In this document: positions 35,043 through 43,110 of the stretch, piece after piece
Numbering within the stretch: the first letter of the stretch is position 1
Layout: each line of letters begins with the position of its first letter
Assembly (NCBI RefSeq): GCF_015163075.1
Contig: NZ_JADDXU010000015.1
Location: 222,569 to 286,568 of the forward strand
DNA: 64,000 bases
From: Streptomyces justiciae
GTDB taxonomy: Bacteria > Actinomycetota > Actinomycetes > Streptomycetales > Streptomycetaceae
Reading direction: 5' to 3'
Program-made: the position numbers and the translations under genes
The notes under the pieces: model-generated
What the model saw: only the letters and a program-made list of their open reading frames with translations
What the model was told of the DNA's origin: nothing
Database searches by the model: none

Positions 35043-35080
35043 GTCCTATTAAGCAAAACTATAGTCCCGCTAAAGGAGAC
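35043..35080. promoter_or_regulatory. Tandem GTCC-N9-GGAC operator pair, divergent promoter, right
   Basis: GTCC-N9-AAAC at 35043-35059 and GTCC-N9-AGAC at 35064-35080 lie 21 bp apart. The second overlaps the ribosome site AAAGGAG of the VOC gene at 35087. Both are degenerate on the right arm, with the same right arms (AAAC, AGAC) as the degenerate boxes at 27762 and 27925. Confidence 0.58.
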
Positions 35081-35086
35081 ATCAAT

Positions 35087-35581
35087 ATGGCGATCACTGG
35101 ACTGGGTCACACCGGCCTCTGGGTCGACGACCTGGAGACGATGCGCGACTTCTACGAGCGGGTCCTGGGCCTGACCGTCACCGACGAGGACGAGGAGCGC
35201 GGCATCGTCTTCTTCTCCGCGCGCCCAGAGGAGGAGCACCACGAGTTCGTCCTCCAGCGGGGCCGCACCGCACCTCCCGGCGCCAAGCTCACCCACCAGG
35301 TGTCATGGCGGGTGGACTCGCTGGACACGGTCATCGACTTCCACCACCGGTTCCGCGCCGAGGGCATCGAGGTCCAGCAGGAAGTGACCCACGGCAATGC
35401 CATCGGGATCTACTTCTTCGACCCCGAGGGCAACCGCAACGAGGTCTATCTGCGGCTGGAGCGCGACGTGCGCCAGCCCTTCCGCAAGTCCCTCGACCTC
35501 GACCAGTCCCCGGACGAGATCTTCGCCGAGGTCGAGCGGCTGCTGACCGAGGGCGGTCCCGCCTACCAGCCGGTCCAGTGA
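35087..35581 (+). CDS. VOC protein, extradiol-dioxygenase-like
   Basis: A 164-residue VOC protein in which His8 (GLGHTGLWV), His70 (LTHQVSWRV) and Glu119 (GNRNEVYL) form the 2-His-1-carboxylate set of type I extradiol dioxygenases, in a short one-module form. It starts after AAAGGAG and overlaps the monooxygenase start by 4 bp. Together with the FAD hydroxylase and FAH hydrolase that follow, it fits the hydroxylation, ring cleavage and hydrolysis order of meta-cleavage pathways. A glyoxalase-like role cannot be excluded. Confidence 0.82.
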   Translation: MAITGLGHTGLWVDDLETMRDFYERVLGLTVTDEDEERGIVFFSARPEEEHHEFVLQRGRTAPPGAKLTHQVSWRVDSLDTVIDFHHRFRAEGIEVQQEVTHGNAIGIYFFDPEGNRNEVYLRLERDVRQPFRKSLDLDQSPDEIFAEVERLLTEGGPAYQPVQ

Positions 35582-37254
35582 CCGCCGTGCCCACGACGTC
35601 CCCGTCGCCGCCGGTCCTGGTGGTCGGCGCCGGCCCGACCGGACTGACGGCCGCCCATCTGCTGGGCTCCCGGGGGATACGGGTCGTGCTGGTGGAACGC
35701 AACGCCACCACCAGCAACGACGCCAAAGCGATCAGCCTGGACGACGAGTCGCTACGCACCCTGCAGTCGGCCGACGGCCTCGACGAGGCGGTCTACCCGA
35801 TCATCGTGCCGGGTACCGGGACGCGGTACTTCGGCGTCGGCGGACGGCCCCTCCTGCACGCCCGCGGCACCGGCGACCAGCGCCTCGGACACCCCTTCAA
35901 GAACCCCTTCGCCCAGCCCGACCTGGAGCGAGTGCTGCGGGAGCAGTTGGACCGGCTCCCGAGCGTTGAAGTCCGCTTCGGCACCCGGTTGACAGATCTC
36001 ACCCAGGAGCCCGGCCGGGTGCGCGCCTCGCTCCGTACGGGCGGGGAGGACGGGCCGGTGGAGGAGCTGGAGGCCGCGTACCTCCTCGGCTGCGACGGCG
36101 GCCGCAGTACCGTGCGCGACCTGCTGTCCGTCCCCATGCGCGGGCGCAGCTTCCCAGATGTCTGGCTGGTGGTCGACACCCTTGAGGACACGCACGACCA
36201 GCGATTCGGTATGCACCACGGAGACCCCGACCGGCCCGTGGTCATCGTCGCAGGCCGGGACGGCCGCTGCCGTTACGAGTTCCGGCTGAAGCCCGGAGAG
36301 TGTGCGGCGGGCTCGCCTCCGCCGCTCGCCCTCGTACGTGAACTCCTGCGGCCCTACCGGGAGATCACTCCAGGGCAAATCGAGCGCGCGGTCACGTACA
36401 GCTTCCACGCGCTGCTCGCCGACCGGCTGCGCGAGGGGCGCTGTTTCCTGCTGGGTGATGCCGCGCACATGATGCCGCCGTTCGCCGGACAGGGCCTCAA
36501 CTCCGGTCTGCGGGACGCGGCCAACCTGTGCTGGAAGATCGCCGATGTCCTGGCGGGCCGGGCGGGTGACGCATTGCTCGACACGTACGACACCGAACGC
36601 CGCCCGCACGCCCGGGCCATGATCGACCTCTCCGTACGCCTCGGCCGCGTCGTCATGACCACCAACCGCCCCCGTGCCCTCCTGCGCGACCTGCTGGTGC
36701 GCACGGCCATGCTCACCCCGCCGGGACGTCGCTACCTGACCGAGATGCGCTACCGCCCCGACGCCCGCGTCCGCGCGGGTGCCGTGCTCCACGCAGACGG
36801 CCCGGGCCGTGCACTCGTCGGCACGATGCTGCCCCAGCCGCGGGTGCTGCGAGGTCCGAGCCACCGGCTCAGTCGGCTCGACGACGTGCTCGGACAGGGC
36901 TGGAGTCTGCTCGGGATCGACGTCACCGACGTCGACTGGACGGCCGTCGCGCGGTCTGGCCTCCCCGACGCCACCGCCGTGGACGTCCACCTCGACGACC
37001 GCGCGCCGCGTGACCGAGCCGGCCGCGCGGGGATCGCCGACGCCGACGGCCGGCTCGACGCCCTCTTCACCGGGCTGACCGGCTCCTTGGTCCTCGTACG
37101 CCCCGACCGGCTGGTGGCCGCAGTCTTCACCTCCGACAAAGCCGCGGACGTCGGAGCGCAGCTGAGGTCCTTCGCCGCCCGTCCCAGGACGGACGACGCC
37201 GACCTCGACCTCGATCCCGATATCCAGCACGACTCCCAGGGAGTGCCCCGATGA
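35578..37254 (+). CDS. FAD-dependent aromatic-ring monooxygenase (MhpA/PheA-like)
   Basis: A 558-residue class A flavin monooxygenase. The FAD-binding motif is VVGAGPTGLTAAHLL, the DG motif is LLGCDGGRSTVRDLL and the second FAD motif is GDAAHMMPPFAGQGLNSGLRDAANL. A C-terminal thioredoxin-like domain (about residues 400-540) is as in phenol and 3-(3-hydroxyphenyl)propionate hydroxylases. The GTG at 35578 overlaps the VOC stop (GTGA). It likely adds an ortho hydroxyl to a phenolic ring before cleavage. Confidence 0.9.
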   Translation: MTAVPTTSPSPPVLVVGAGPTGLTAAHLLGSRGIRVVLVERNATTSNDAKAISLDDESLRTLQSADGLDEAVYPIIVPGTGTRYFGVGGRPLLHARGTGDQRLGHPFKNPFAQPDLERVLREQLDRLPSVEVRFGTRLTDLTQEPGRVRASLRTGGEDGPVEELEAAYLLGCDGGRSTVRDLLSVPMRGRSFPDVWLVVDTLEDTHDQRFGMHHGDPDRPVVIVAGRDGRCRYEFRLKPGECAAGSPPPLALVRELLRPYREITPGQIERAVTYSFHALLADRLREGRCFLLGDAAHMMPPFAGQGLNSGLRDAANLCWKIADVLAGRAGDALLDTYDTERRPHARAMIDLSVRLGRVVMTTNRPRALLRDLLVRTAMLTPPGRRYLTEMRYRPDARVRAGAVLHADGPGRALVGTMLPQPRVLRGPSHRLSRLDDVLGQGWSLLGIDVTDVDWTAVARSGLPDATAVDVHLDDRAPRDRAGRAGIADADGRLDALFTGLTGSLVLVRPDRLVAAVFTSDKAADVGAQLRSFAARPRTDDADLDLDPDIQHDSQGVPR

Positions 37255-38093
37255 GACTCAGCACCGTCCGCCTCGCCGACGGCCGTCACACCGCCGCCGC
37301 ACGGCAGGAAGGCGACGAACTCGTCCTGCTGCCCCACTCCGACATCGGCGCGCTGCTCGCCACGGGCGACGACTGGCAGGAACGGGCGGCCACCACAGAC
37401 GGCGAGCGCCTGCCGCTGGCCGGGGCCTCGCTGGCCCCGCTCGTCCCGCACCCGAACAAGATCGTCTGCCTGGGCCTCAACTACGCCACTCACATCCGGG
37501 AGATGGGCCGCCCGACCCCCGCCCACCCCACCCTCTTCGCCAAGTACGACGGCTCGCTCGTCGGCGCCCACGATGACATCCACATGCCGCCGGTCAGCGA
37601 CGACCTCGACTGGGAGGCCGAGTTGGGAGTCGTCGTCGGACGGCGTGGCCGCCATGTACCGCGTGAGAAGGCCCTGGAGCACGTGGCCGGCTACACGGTC
37701 GCCAACGACGTCACCGTGCGGGACTGGCAGCACCGCACCCGGGAGTTCCTCTCCGGCAAGACCTTCGAGGCCACCACCCCGGTCGGCCCCGTTCTGGTCA
37801 CCCCGGACGAACTGCCGCCCGGGGCCTCGGGACTGGACATCTCCTGCAGTGTCGACGGCCACACCATGCAGAAGTCCAACACCGCCGACCTGCTCTTCGA
37901 CGTGGCCGACACCATCGCCTACATCAGCACCATCATCACGCTGCTGCCCGGTGACCTGATCCTCACCGGAACCCCGGGCGGCGTGGGCGCCGGCCGCGAC
38001 CCGAAGGTCTTCCTGCGCCCCGGCCAGGAACTCGTCACCGCAGTGGAGGGCATCGGGGAACTGCGCAACACCGTCCTCAAGGACCGGCTGTAG
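37251..38093 (+). CDS. Fumarylacetoacetate hydrolase family protein
   Basis: A 280-residue FAH-family protein with the usual order: KIVCLGLNYATHIREM, FAKYDGSLVGAHDDI, the metal-binding DLDWEAELGVVVG and NDVTVRDWQ, and LTGTPGGVGAG. Members act as 2-hydroxyhepta-2,4-diene-1,7-dioate isomerases, fumarylpyruvate hydrolases or acylpyruvases late in aromatic ring degradation. It overlaps the monooxygenase stop by 4 bp, supporting a common pathway. Confidence 0.9.
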   Translation: MRLSTVRLADGRHTAAARQEGDELVLLPHSDIGALLATGDDWQERAATTDGERLPLAGASLAPLVPHPNKIVCLGLNYATHIREMGRPTPAHPTLFAKYDGSLVGAHDDIHMPPVSDDLDWEAELGVVVGRRGRHVPREKALEHVAGYTVANDVTVRDWQHRTREFLSGKTFEATTPVGPVLVTPDELPPGASGLDISCSVDGHTMQKSNTADLLFDVADTIAYISTIITLLPGDLILTGTPGGVGAGRDPKVFLRPGQELVTAVEGIGELRNTVLKDRL

Positions 38094-38158
38094 ACCGGAA
38101 GGGCGGACGGCCGGGCGCGGCCTCCACCACGCCGCGCCTACCCGCTACAGTGTCTCGC

Positions 38159-38944
38159 ATGTCAGGAAACACGTCCCCCAGTTATCGCGACCGCAACTCC
38201 ACGGCCGACCGGGCACTCGACATCCTGACCATGTTCGACGACGTCCATCTGGTCGTCTCCGGGACGGCCGTGGCCGAGCGGCTCGGCGTGGCACGCTCCA
38301 CCGCCTACCGCTACCTCCAGAGCCTCGTCGCCGGACGTTTCCTCGAAGAGGCCCCCGGCGGCGGGTTCCGGCTCGGCCTGCGGGTGCTGGAGATCGCCCG
38401 GCTGGCCCGCCGCAGCTACGGCCTCTCCGAAGTCGCCATGCCGTCGATGGAGGACCTCGCCGTCGAGACGCACGAGACGGTCCTGCTCACCCGCCGCACC
38501 GGCGACCTCGTCGTGTGCGTGGACCGCGCGGAGAGCACCCGCGCGGTCCGCATCTCCTACGAGCGCGGCAGCGCTCTGCCCATCAACGCCGGTGCCTCCG
38601 CCCTGGTGCTGCTGGCCTGGAGCCCGGAGGACGAGGCCCGCCGCCTGCTTCAGAACGCCGAAATGCGGCGGTTCACCCCGGCCACCCTCACCGATGTCGA
38701 CGCGCTGATGGAACGCCTCGGCCGCATCCGCCGCATCGGCTACTCCGTCACCCGCGGCGAACTCGACCCCGACGTGGTCGGCATCGCCGCCCCGATCCGG
38801 GACGAGAACAAGAACGTGGTCGCGGCCGTCAGCGTCGCCGCCCTCGCCTCCCGCGTGTACCCGGAGGCCGAGGCGGAGATCGCCCAGAAGGTCCTCGCCA
38901 CCGCACAGGAGATCAGCGACCGGATGGCCGTCGTCGCCGGATGA
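38159..38944 (+). CDS. IclR-family regulator
   Basis: A 261-residue IclR protein: N-terminal winged HTH (ADRALDILTMFDD... VAERLGVARSTAYRYLQSL) and C-terminal effector domain (about residues 85-255, with RGSALPINAGASALVLLAW). The ATG at 38159 is preferred to the GTG at 38150. It follows the FAH gene by 65 bp in the same direction. IclR proteins often bind as tetramers to paired palindromes, which matches the 21-bp-spaced GTCC-N9-GGAC boxes of this locus, so it is the best candidate for the regulator of both catabolic operons and the importer. Confidence 0.88.
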   Translation: MSGNTSPSYRDRNSTADRALDILTMFDDVHLVVSGTAVAERLGVARSTAYRYLQSLVAGRFLEEAPGGGFRLGLRVLEIARLARRSYGLSEVAMPSMEDLAVETHETVLLTRRTGDLVVCVDRAESTRAVRISYERGSALPINAGASALVLLAWSPEDEARRLLQNAEMRRFTPATLTDVDALMERLGRIRRIGYSVTRGELDPDVVGIAAPIRDENKNVVAAVSVAALASRVYPEAEAEIAQKVLATAQEISDRMAVVAG

Positions 38945-39201
38945 CCCCGTTCCTGCCGGAGTCCGCCGCTCGGGGCCTTCACCTGATCCGAGCGCGGTCC
39001 GACCGGACGGCCTAACCGGCGTTCGACCTGCGCCGTCGGCCGCTTCGGGGGAGGCCCGAGTGGGCGGCGGACCGGAACACCTCATGGTGGGACCGGAATC
39101 GTCGCCGAGTTCTGCCTTCTCGCGTGACGACGGGCCGTGCCTCGGTCGGGCACACACTGGTCGCTGCCGAGAACGGGTGCGGACTCCGGCCTGGTTGTCT
39201 G

Positions 39202-39795
39202 TCAGCCGGTGGGTACCACCTGGGCGGCGAGAACGGCCGCGGCCATCAGCTCCTCGCGGGGTGCGTCGGAGGCGGCGTTGACGGCGAGGCCCTCGGCGGT
39301 GGCCATGAGGAAGCGGGCCAAGGTCTTGCAGTCGGTGTCGGCGGGCAGGTCGCCGTCCGCCACGGCCTTTTCGAATCGGTCCTGGACGGCCCGCCGGTAG
39401 TCGTCGCGCGCGGCCTTGAGCACCTCCACGATCGCGCGGCCGTCCTCGCCGGAGGCTAGTCCTGCCTGCACGGTCAGGCAGCCACGGGGCTTGCCCGGTG
39501 TGGTGTACGCCTCGACCAGCCCAGTCAGTAGCCGCAATGCCACTTGGCGCGCCGTGGGCTGCGCCAGCGCCTCACGGGAAAGAGGCGAGCGCGCCTGGGC
39601 ATAGCGGTCCAGCACTTTCTCGAAGAGTTGCTGCTTGTTGCCGAAGGCCGCGTACAGGCTCGGCGGCCGGATGTCCATCGCCGCGGTCAGGTCGGCGATC
39701 GAGGTGCCCTCGTAGCCCTGGCGCCAGAACAGCTCCAAAGCCACATCCAGTGCGGCCTCCTCGTCAAAAGCACGTTTGCTGCCTCCCCTGGGCAT
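39202..39795 (-). CDS. TetR-family regulator
   Basis: A 197-residue TetR protein of the YcdC/AcrR-like branch with the HTH TSIADLTAAMDIRPPSLYAAFGNK (about residues 31-54). A cysteine in PRGCLTVQ is typical of this branch. It is divergent from the SDR operon at 39917, and two related palindromes lie in the gap, so it very likely represses itself and that operon. The inducer is unknown. Confidence 0.88.
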   Translation of the reverse strand: MPRGGSKRAFDEEAALDVALELFWRQGYEGTSIADLTAAMDIRPPSLYAAFGNKQQLFEKVLDRYAQARSPLSREALAQPTARQVALRLLTGLVEAYTTPGKPRGCLTVQAGLASGEDGRAIVEVLKAARDDYRRAVQDRFEKAVADGDLPADTDCKTLARFLMATAEGLAVNAASDAPREELMAAAVLAAQVVPTG

Positions 39796-39845
39796 GGCCT
39801 CTCCATTCTCGTCCGGCTCCTGTGCGGCCCCGGTTGCACATTCAC

Positions 39846-39861
39846 TTTAGTGGTCGTTACA
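39846..39861. promoter_or_regulatory. TetR operator, imperfect copy
   Basis: TTTAGTGGTCGTTACA, an imperfect copy of the perfect palindrome at 39879-39894, begins 50 bp upstream of the TetR start. The two sites are 33 bp apart, three helical turns, so both would face the same side of the DNA. Confidence 0.6.
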
Positions 39862-39878
39862 GTGTAGCTGTTCACCGC

Positions 39879-39894
39879 TTTAGCGATCGCTAAA
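39879..39894. promoter_or_regulatory. TetR operator, perfect palindrome
   Basis: TTTAGCGATCGCTAAA is a perfect 16-bp palindrome ending 22 bp before the SDR start at 39917, in a position to block the promoter or ribosome site of the SDR operon. This form is typical for autoregulating TetR repressors encoded divergently. Confidence 0.72.
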
Positions 39895-39916
39895 CTGAAA
39901 GTAAGGGGTGCCCGTC

Positions 39917-40654
39917 ATGGGCAAACTGGACGGCAAGACCGCGGTCATCACCGGCGGAAGCAGCGGAATCGGCCTGGCGACCGCCAAGGCGTTCGTCGCC
40001 GAGGGTGCGCACGTGTACATCACCGGTCTCGACGCCCAGGAACTGGTCGGGGCCCGGGCCGAGATCGGCGGCGACGTCACAGCCGTGCAGGTGGACATAT
40101 CCCGCCTGGAGGATCTCGACCGGCTCTGGCAGCAGGTCGAGCGCGAGCGGGGAGGCGTCGACATCGTCGTCGCCAACGCCGGACGCGGTGAGCAGGCCAC
40201 GTTGGCCCAGGTCACGCCAGAGCATTTCGACCGGCTCTTCTCCATCAACGCCCGAGGCACATTCTTCACCGTGCAGAAGGCGTTGCCACTGCTCAACGAC
40301 AACGGCTCCGTCGTCCTGATGGCGTCCGCCGGACACCTGAACGGAGCGGCGGAGCGCACCGTCTACAGCGCCACCAAGGCCGCCATCCGCTCCTTCGCCC
40401 GCACCTGGGCGAGTGAGCTGAAAGGGCGCGGGATCCGGGTGAACACAGTCAGCCCAGGACCGATCGACACGCCCGCGCTCGACACCCAGGACGACCCGGA
40501 CGCTCTGCGCGCCGCCCTCGCAGCCATGGTGCCCCTGCGCCGTCTGGGCAGGCCCGAGGAGATCGCCGCGGCGGTGCTGTTTCTCGCCGCCGACGACAAC
40601 CGGTACACCACCGGCTTTGACCTCGTCGTCGACGGCGGCCACACCCAGATATGA
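39917..40654 (+). CDS. SDR family oxidoreductase
   Basis: A 245-residue classical SDR: TGGSSGIG, ANAG, MASAGHL and the catalytic YSATKAA, with the C-terminal YTTGFDLVVDGG. The ATG at 39917 is preferred over the GTG at 39908 because AAGGGG lies at a suitable distance. It leads a plus-strand operon with a cyclase-family protein, a SnoaL-like protein, a DsbA-like protein and a small ORF, controlled by the divergent TetR. Confidence 0.88.
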   Translation: MGKLDGKTAVITGGSSGIGLATAKAFVAEGAHVYITGLDAQELVGARAEIGGDVTAVQVDISRLEDLDRLWQQVERERGGVDIVVANAGRGEQATLAQVTPEHFDRLFSINARGTFFTVQKALPLLNDNGSVVLMASAGHLNGAAERTVYSATKAAIRSFARTWASELKGRGIRVNTVSPGPIDTPALDTQDDPDALRAALAAMVPLRRLGRPEEIAAAVLFLAADDNRYTTGFDLVVDGGHTQI

Positions 40655-40699
40655 CCACCACCAACAAACCGGCTTCAAAGCCTTCTTGAGGAGAAACCC

Positions 40700-41638
40700 A
40701 TGACCGACATCACGACCTGGCCGCATCACGCACTCGGCAAGGAGCTGAGCAACTGGGGGCGGTGGGGCGACGACGACGAGATCGGCACCCTGAACTTCAT
40801 CACGCCCGCCAAGCGCGTCGCCTCCGCGCAGCTGGTCAGGACAGGAAAGACCTTCGACCTGGGCATGTCGTTCGGCAAGGAGGGCCCGGCCGGCCCGAAC
40901 ACCTTCCGCAACAACCCCCAGCACATGATGACGCTGGTGCCCTCGGACAGCGCCGGTGCCCCCGACGGCATGTTCGGCACCGACGACCTGGTGGTCATGA
41001 GCCTCCAGGCGGCCACCCAGTGGGACGGCCTCGCCCACATGGGATACGGCGGCCACTTCTACAACAACGTCCCGGCCGCCGCGGTCAACAACTTCACCGG
41101 CGCCTCTCGGGACTCCTTCGCCGCAGTGGCCGGACGTCCCATCTCGCGCGGGGTGCTCCTGGATATCGCCGCGCTCAAGGGCGTCGACCGCCTGGCGGAC
41201 TCCTACGAGGTCACCGCGGCCGACCTGACGGCGGCCGAGGAACGCCAGGGCGTACGTGTGGAGTCCGGTGACATCCTCTGTGTGCGCACCGGGTGGCACC
41301 GGTGGTTCGCCGAAGGCGACCGCGACCACTACATGGGCGAGAACGAGGCCGGTCTCGGCCTGGATACTCTGCGCTGGCTGTACGACCGCGAGGTCGCCGC
41401 CGTCGCCGTGGACAACTGGGCCGTCGAGGTCTACCCGTCCCCCGTCGAAGGCACCTACGCCCCATTCCACCAGGTAGCGATCCGGGACATGGGCCTCACC
41501 CTCGGCGAGATGTGGGACTTCGAGGCCCTCGCCGCCGACTGCGCCCAGGACGACGTCTGGGAGTTCCTCCTGTGCGCCCCCGGCCTCAAGATCACCGGCT
41601 CGGTCGGATCGCCCATCACCCCCATCGCCCTCAAGTAG
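40700..41638 (+). CDS. Cyclase-family (kynurenine-formamidase-like) metal hydrolase
   Basis: A 312-residue protein of the putative cyclase family (Pfam cyclase fold). The N-terminus WGRWGDDDEIGTLNFITP and ATQWDGLAHMGYGGHFYNN match the larger branch in which the short HxGTHxD metal motif is modified. Family members hydrolyse amides or lactones with a divalent metal. It follows the SDR by 45 bp with AGGAG before the ATG. Confidence 0.82.
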   Translation: MTDITTWPHHALGKELSNWGRWGDDDEIGTLNFITPAKRVASAQLVRTGKTFDLGMSFGKEGPAGPNTFRNNPQHMMTLVPSDSAGAPDGMFGTDDLVVMSLQAATQWDGLAHMGYGGHFYNNVPAAAVNNFTGASRDSFAAVAGRPISRGVLLDIAALKGVDRLADSYEVTAADLTAAEERQGVRVESGDILCVRTGWHRWFAEGDRDHYMGENEAGLGLDTLRWLYDREVAAVAVDNWAVEVYPSPVEGTYAPFHQVAIRDMGLTLGEMWDFEALAADCAQDDVWEFLLCAPGLKITGSVGSPITPIALK

Positions 41639-41786
41639 CGGCCGCGAGTCGGCCGACCGGGCTCGTGAGGCCGTTGGCGAGCGTCAGCCATCCCTCAGTG
41701 AAACCCATCGTCCCGTAGACGGACGGCCCTGCCCCCTCGACCCTCGGGCCGTCCCTCCACGGGCATCGAGCAAGGAGTGAGGTCCC

Positions 41787-42191
41787 ATGAAAACAACCGG
41801 CAACACCGCTGTGGTGCTGCAGTTCTTCGAACGCTTCGCCGCAGGGAACGCGCAGGATGCGTTGACCCTGCTGGATGAGCAGGCGGTGTGGTGGGTGTCG
41901 GGCAAGCCCGACCAGTACCCATCAGCCGGCCCCCACACAAAGGACGAGGTCCTCCAGCTGCTGGGCCGGGTGGGGCAGGCCCTGCCGAACGGTGTGGAGA
42001 TCCAGGTCACCTCCACAACGGCACAGGACGACCGGGTCGTGGCGGAGGTCGCGAGCCGCGGAGTCTCCGCCGCCGGGAAGGTCTACGACCAGCGGCTGGT
42101 CTTCGTCTTCCAGTTGCAGGACGGCAGGATCTACCGCATCCGTGAGTACCTCGACACCCTCCACGCCCACGACGTCCTGGTGGCCCACTGA
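41787..42191 (+). CDS. SnoaL-like protein, paralogue of 9624-10031
   Basis: A 134-residue NTF2-fold protein, close in sequence to that at 9624-10031 (shared blocks TAQDDRVV, GVSAAGKVYD and IREY.DT.HA.DV). It starts after AAGGAG, 148 bp after the cyclase gene. The presence of one copy in each of two SDR operons suggests that both operons handle similar intermediates (inference). Confidence 0.83.
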   Translation: MKTTGNTAVVLQFFERFAAGNAQDALTLLDEQAVWWVSGKPDQYPSAGPHTKDEVLQLLGRVGQALPNGVEIQVTSTTAQDDRVVAEVASRGVSAAGKVYDQRLVFVFQLQDGRIYRIREYLDTLHAHDVLVAH

Positions 42192-42284
42192 ACGCCTGCC
42201 ACGTCAGACACCTGCGCCGGTGGATTCCGGGCGGCAGACACAGCAGTAGAAACCCTGTTCACGCTATGGAAGGCGGTTCCTGAG

Positions 42285-42938
42285 ATGGCATCTCCCCGAT
42301 TGACGATAGACATGTGGGCCGATGTGCTCTGCCCCTGGTGCTACGTCGGTGAGCATCGTCTGAGCACCGCGGTCGCGCGGTCCCCGTACGCGGCCGAGAT
42401 CGAGTTGAAGATCCACACGTGGCAGCTCGACCCGAACGTCCCCACCGAGGTCTCGTGGATCCCGGAGTACCGGGTCAGGAAGTTCGGGGTCACCCCCGAC
42501 CAGGCGCGGGCCATGGAAAGTGAGGTGGCCGGGCAGGCCGCCGCCGACGGCCTGCCCTACGTTCTTGACCGACCCGTGCGCAACACCCTCGACATGCTGC
42601 GCTTGGTCCACCTCGGCAACGAGCACGGTGTGGGCTGGCAGTACATGGCGGCGATGCACGCCGAACTGTTCGGCAGCGGCAACGCCGACACCTTTGAGCA
42701 CGAGACGCTGATCCGCCTGGGCGAGGGACTGGGTGTCCCCGGCAACGAGATCCGCGACGTCCTCGCGAGCGACCGCTATGCCGCCGCTGTACAGGCCGAC
42801 CACGCCGCCGCGGTGGCCCTGGGCGCACGTGGCGTCCCCTTCACCGTCCTCGGCAACCGGCTCGGCATACCCGGCACGGCCGGCGTCCGCCAGTACACCG
42901 ACGCCATCGACCAGGCATGGGAGCTCGTCAATGCCTGA
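42285..42938 (+). CDS. DsbA-family protein (FrnE-like)
   Basis: A 217-residue thioredoxin-fold protein with a long helical insertion. The redox motif is CPWC (Cys16, Cys19 in WADVLCPWCYVGEHR), and the conserved cis-proline region is RGVPFTVLGNRLGIPGT. FrnE relatives act in polyketide modification or as disulfide isomerases, and some as 2-hydroxychromene-2-carboxylate isomerase-like enzymes in aromatic breakdown. There is no signal peptide, so it acts in the cytoplasm. Confidence 0.88.
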   Translation: MASPRLTIDMWADVLCPWCYVGEHRLSTAVARSPYAAEIELKIHTWQLDPNVPTEVSWIPEYRVRKFGVTPDQARAMESEVAGQAAADGLPYVLDRPVRNTLDMLRLVHLGNEHGVGWQYMAAMHAELFGSGNADTFEHETLIRLGEGLGVPGNEIRDVLASDRYAAAVQADHAAAVALGARGVPFTVLGNRLGIPGTAGVRQYTDAIDQAWELVNA

Positions 42939-43110
42939 CACGCCGTCCGCCCCGCCGCCGCTGCAGCTCATCGACACCGGGCCGGCCGGCGGTTGGTGCG
43001 ATGCGGAGACCGGAATCTGCAGCATCGCCTCGGAGCCCCATGCCCCGGACCTGGCCTCCTTCGGAGAGCGTCCGCCCGGTGCAGACGAAGCGGGTTGCCT
43101 TCCCGACTGA
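42931..43110 (+). CDS. Small cysteine-containing hypothetical protein
   Basis: A 59-residue frame that overlaps the end of the DsbA-like gene by 8 bp. It is not recognised. It has a central C-x6-C (GWCDAETGICSI) and a final Cys near the C-terminus. The overlap and small size would suit a partner of the DsbA-like protein, but chance is possible. Confidence 0.4.
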   Translation: MPDTPSAPPPLQLIDTGPAGGWCDAETGICSIASEPHAPDLASFGERPPGADEAGCLPD

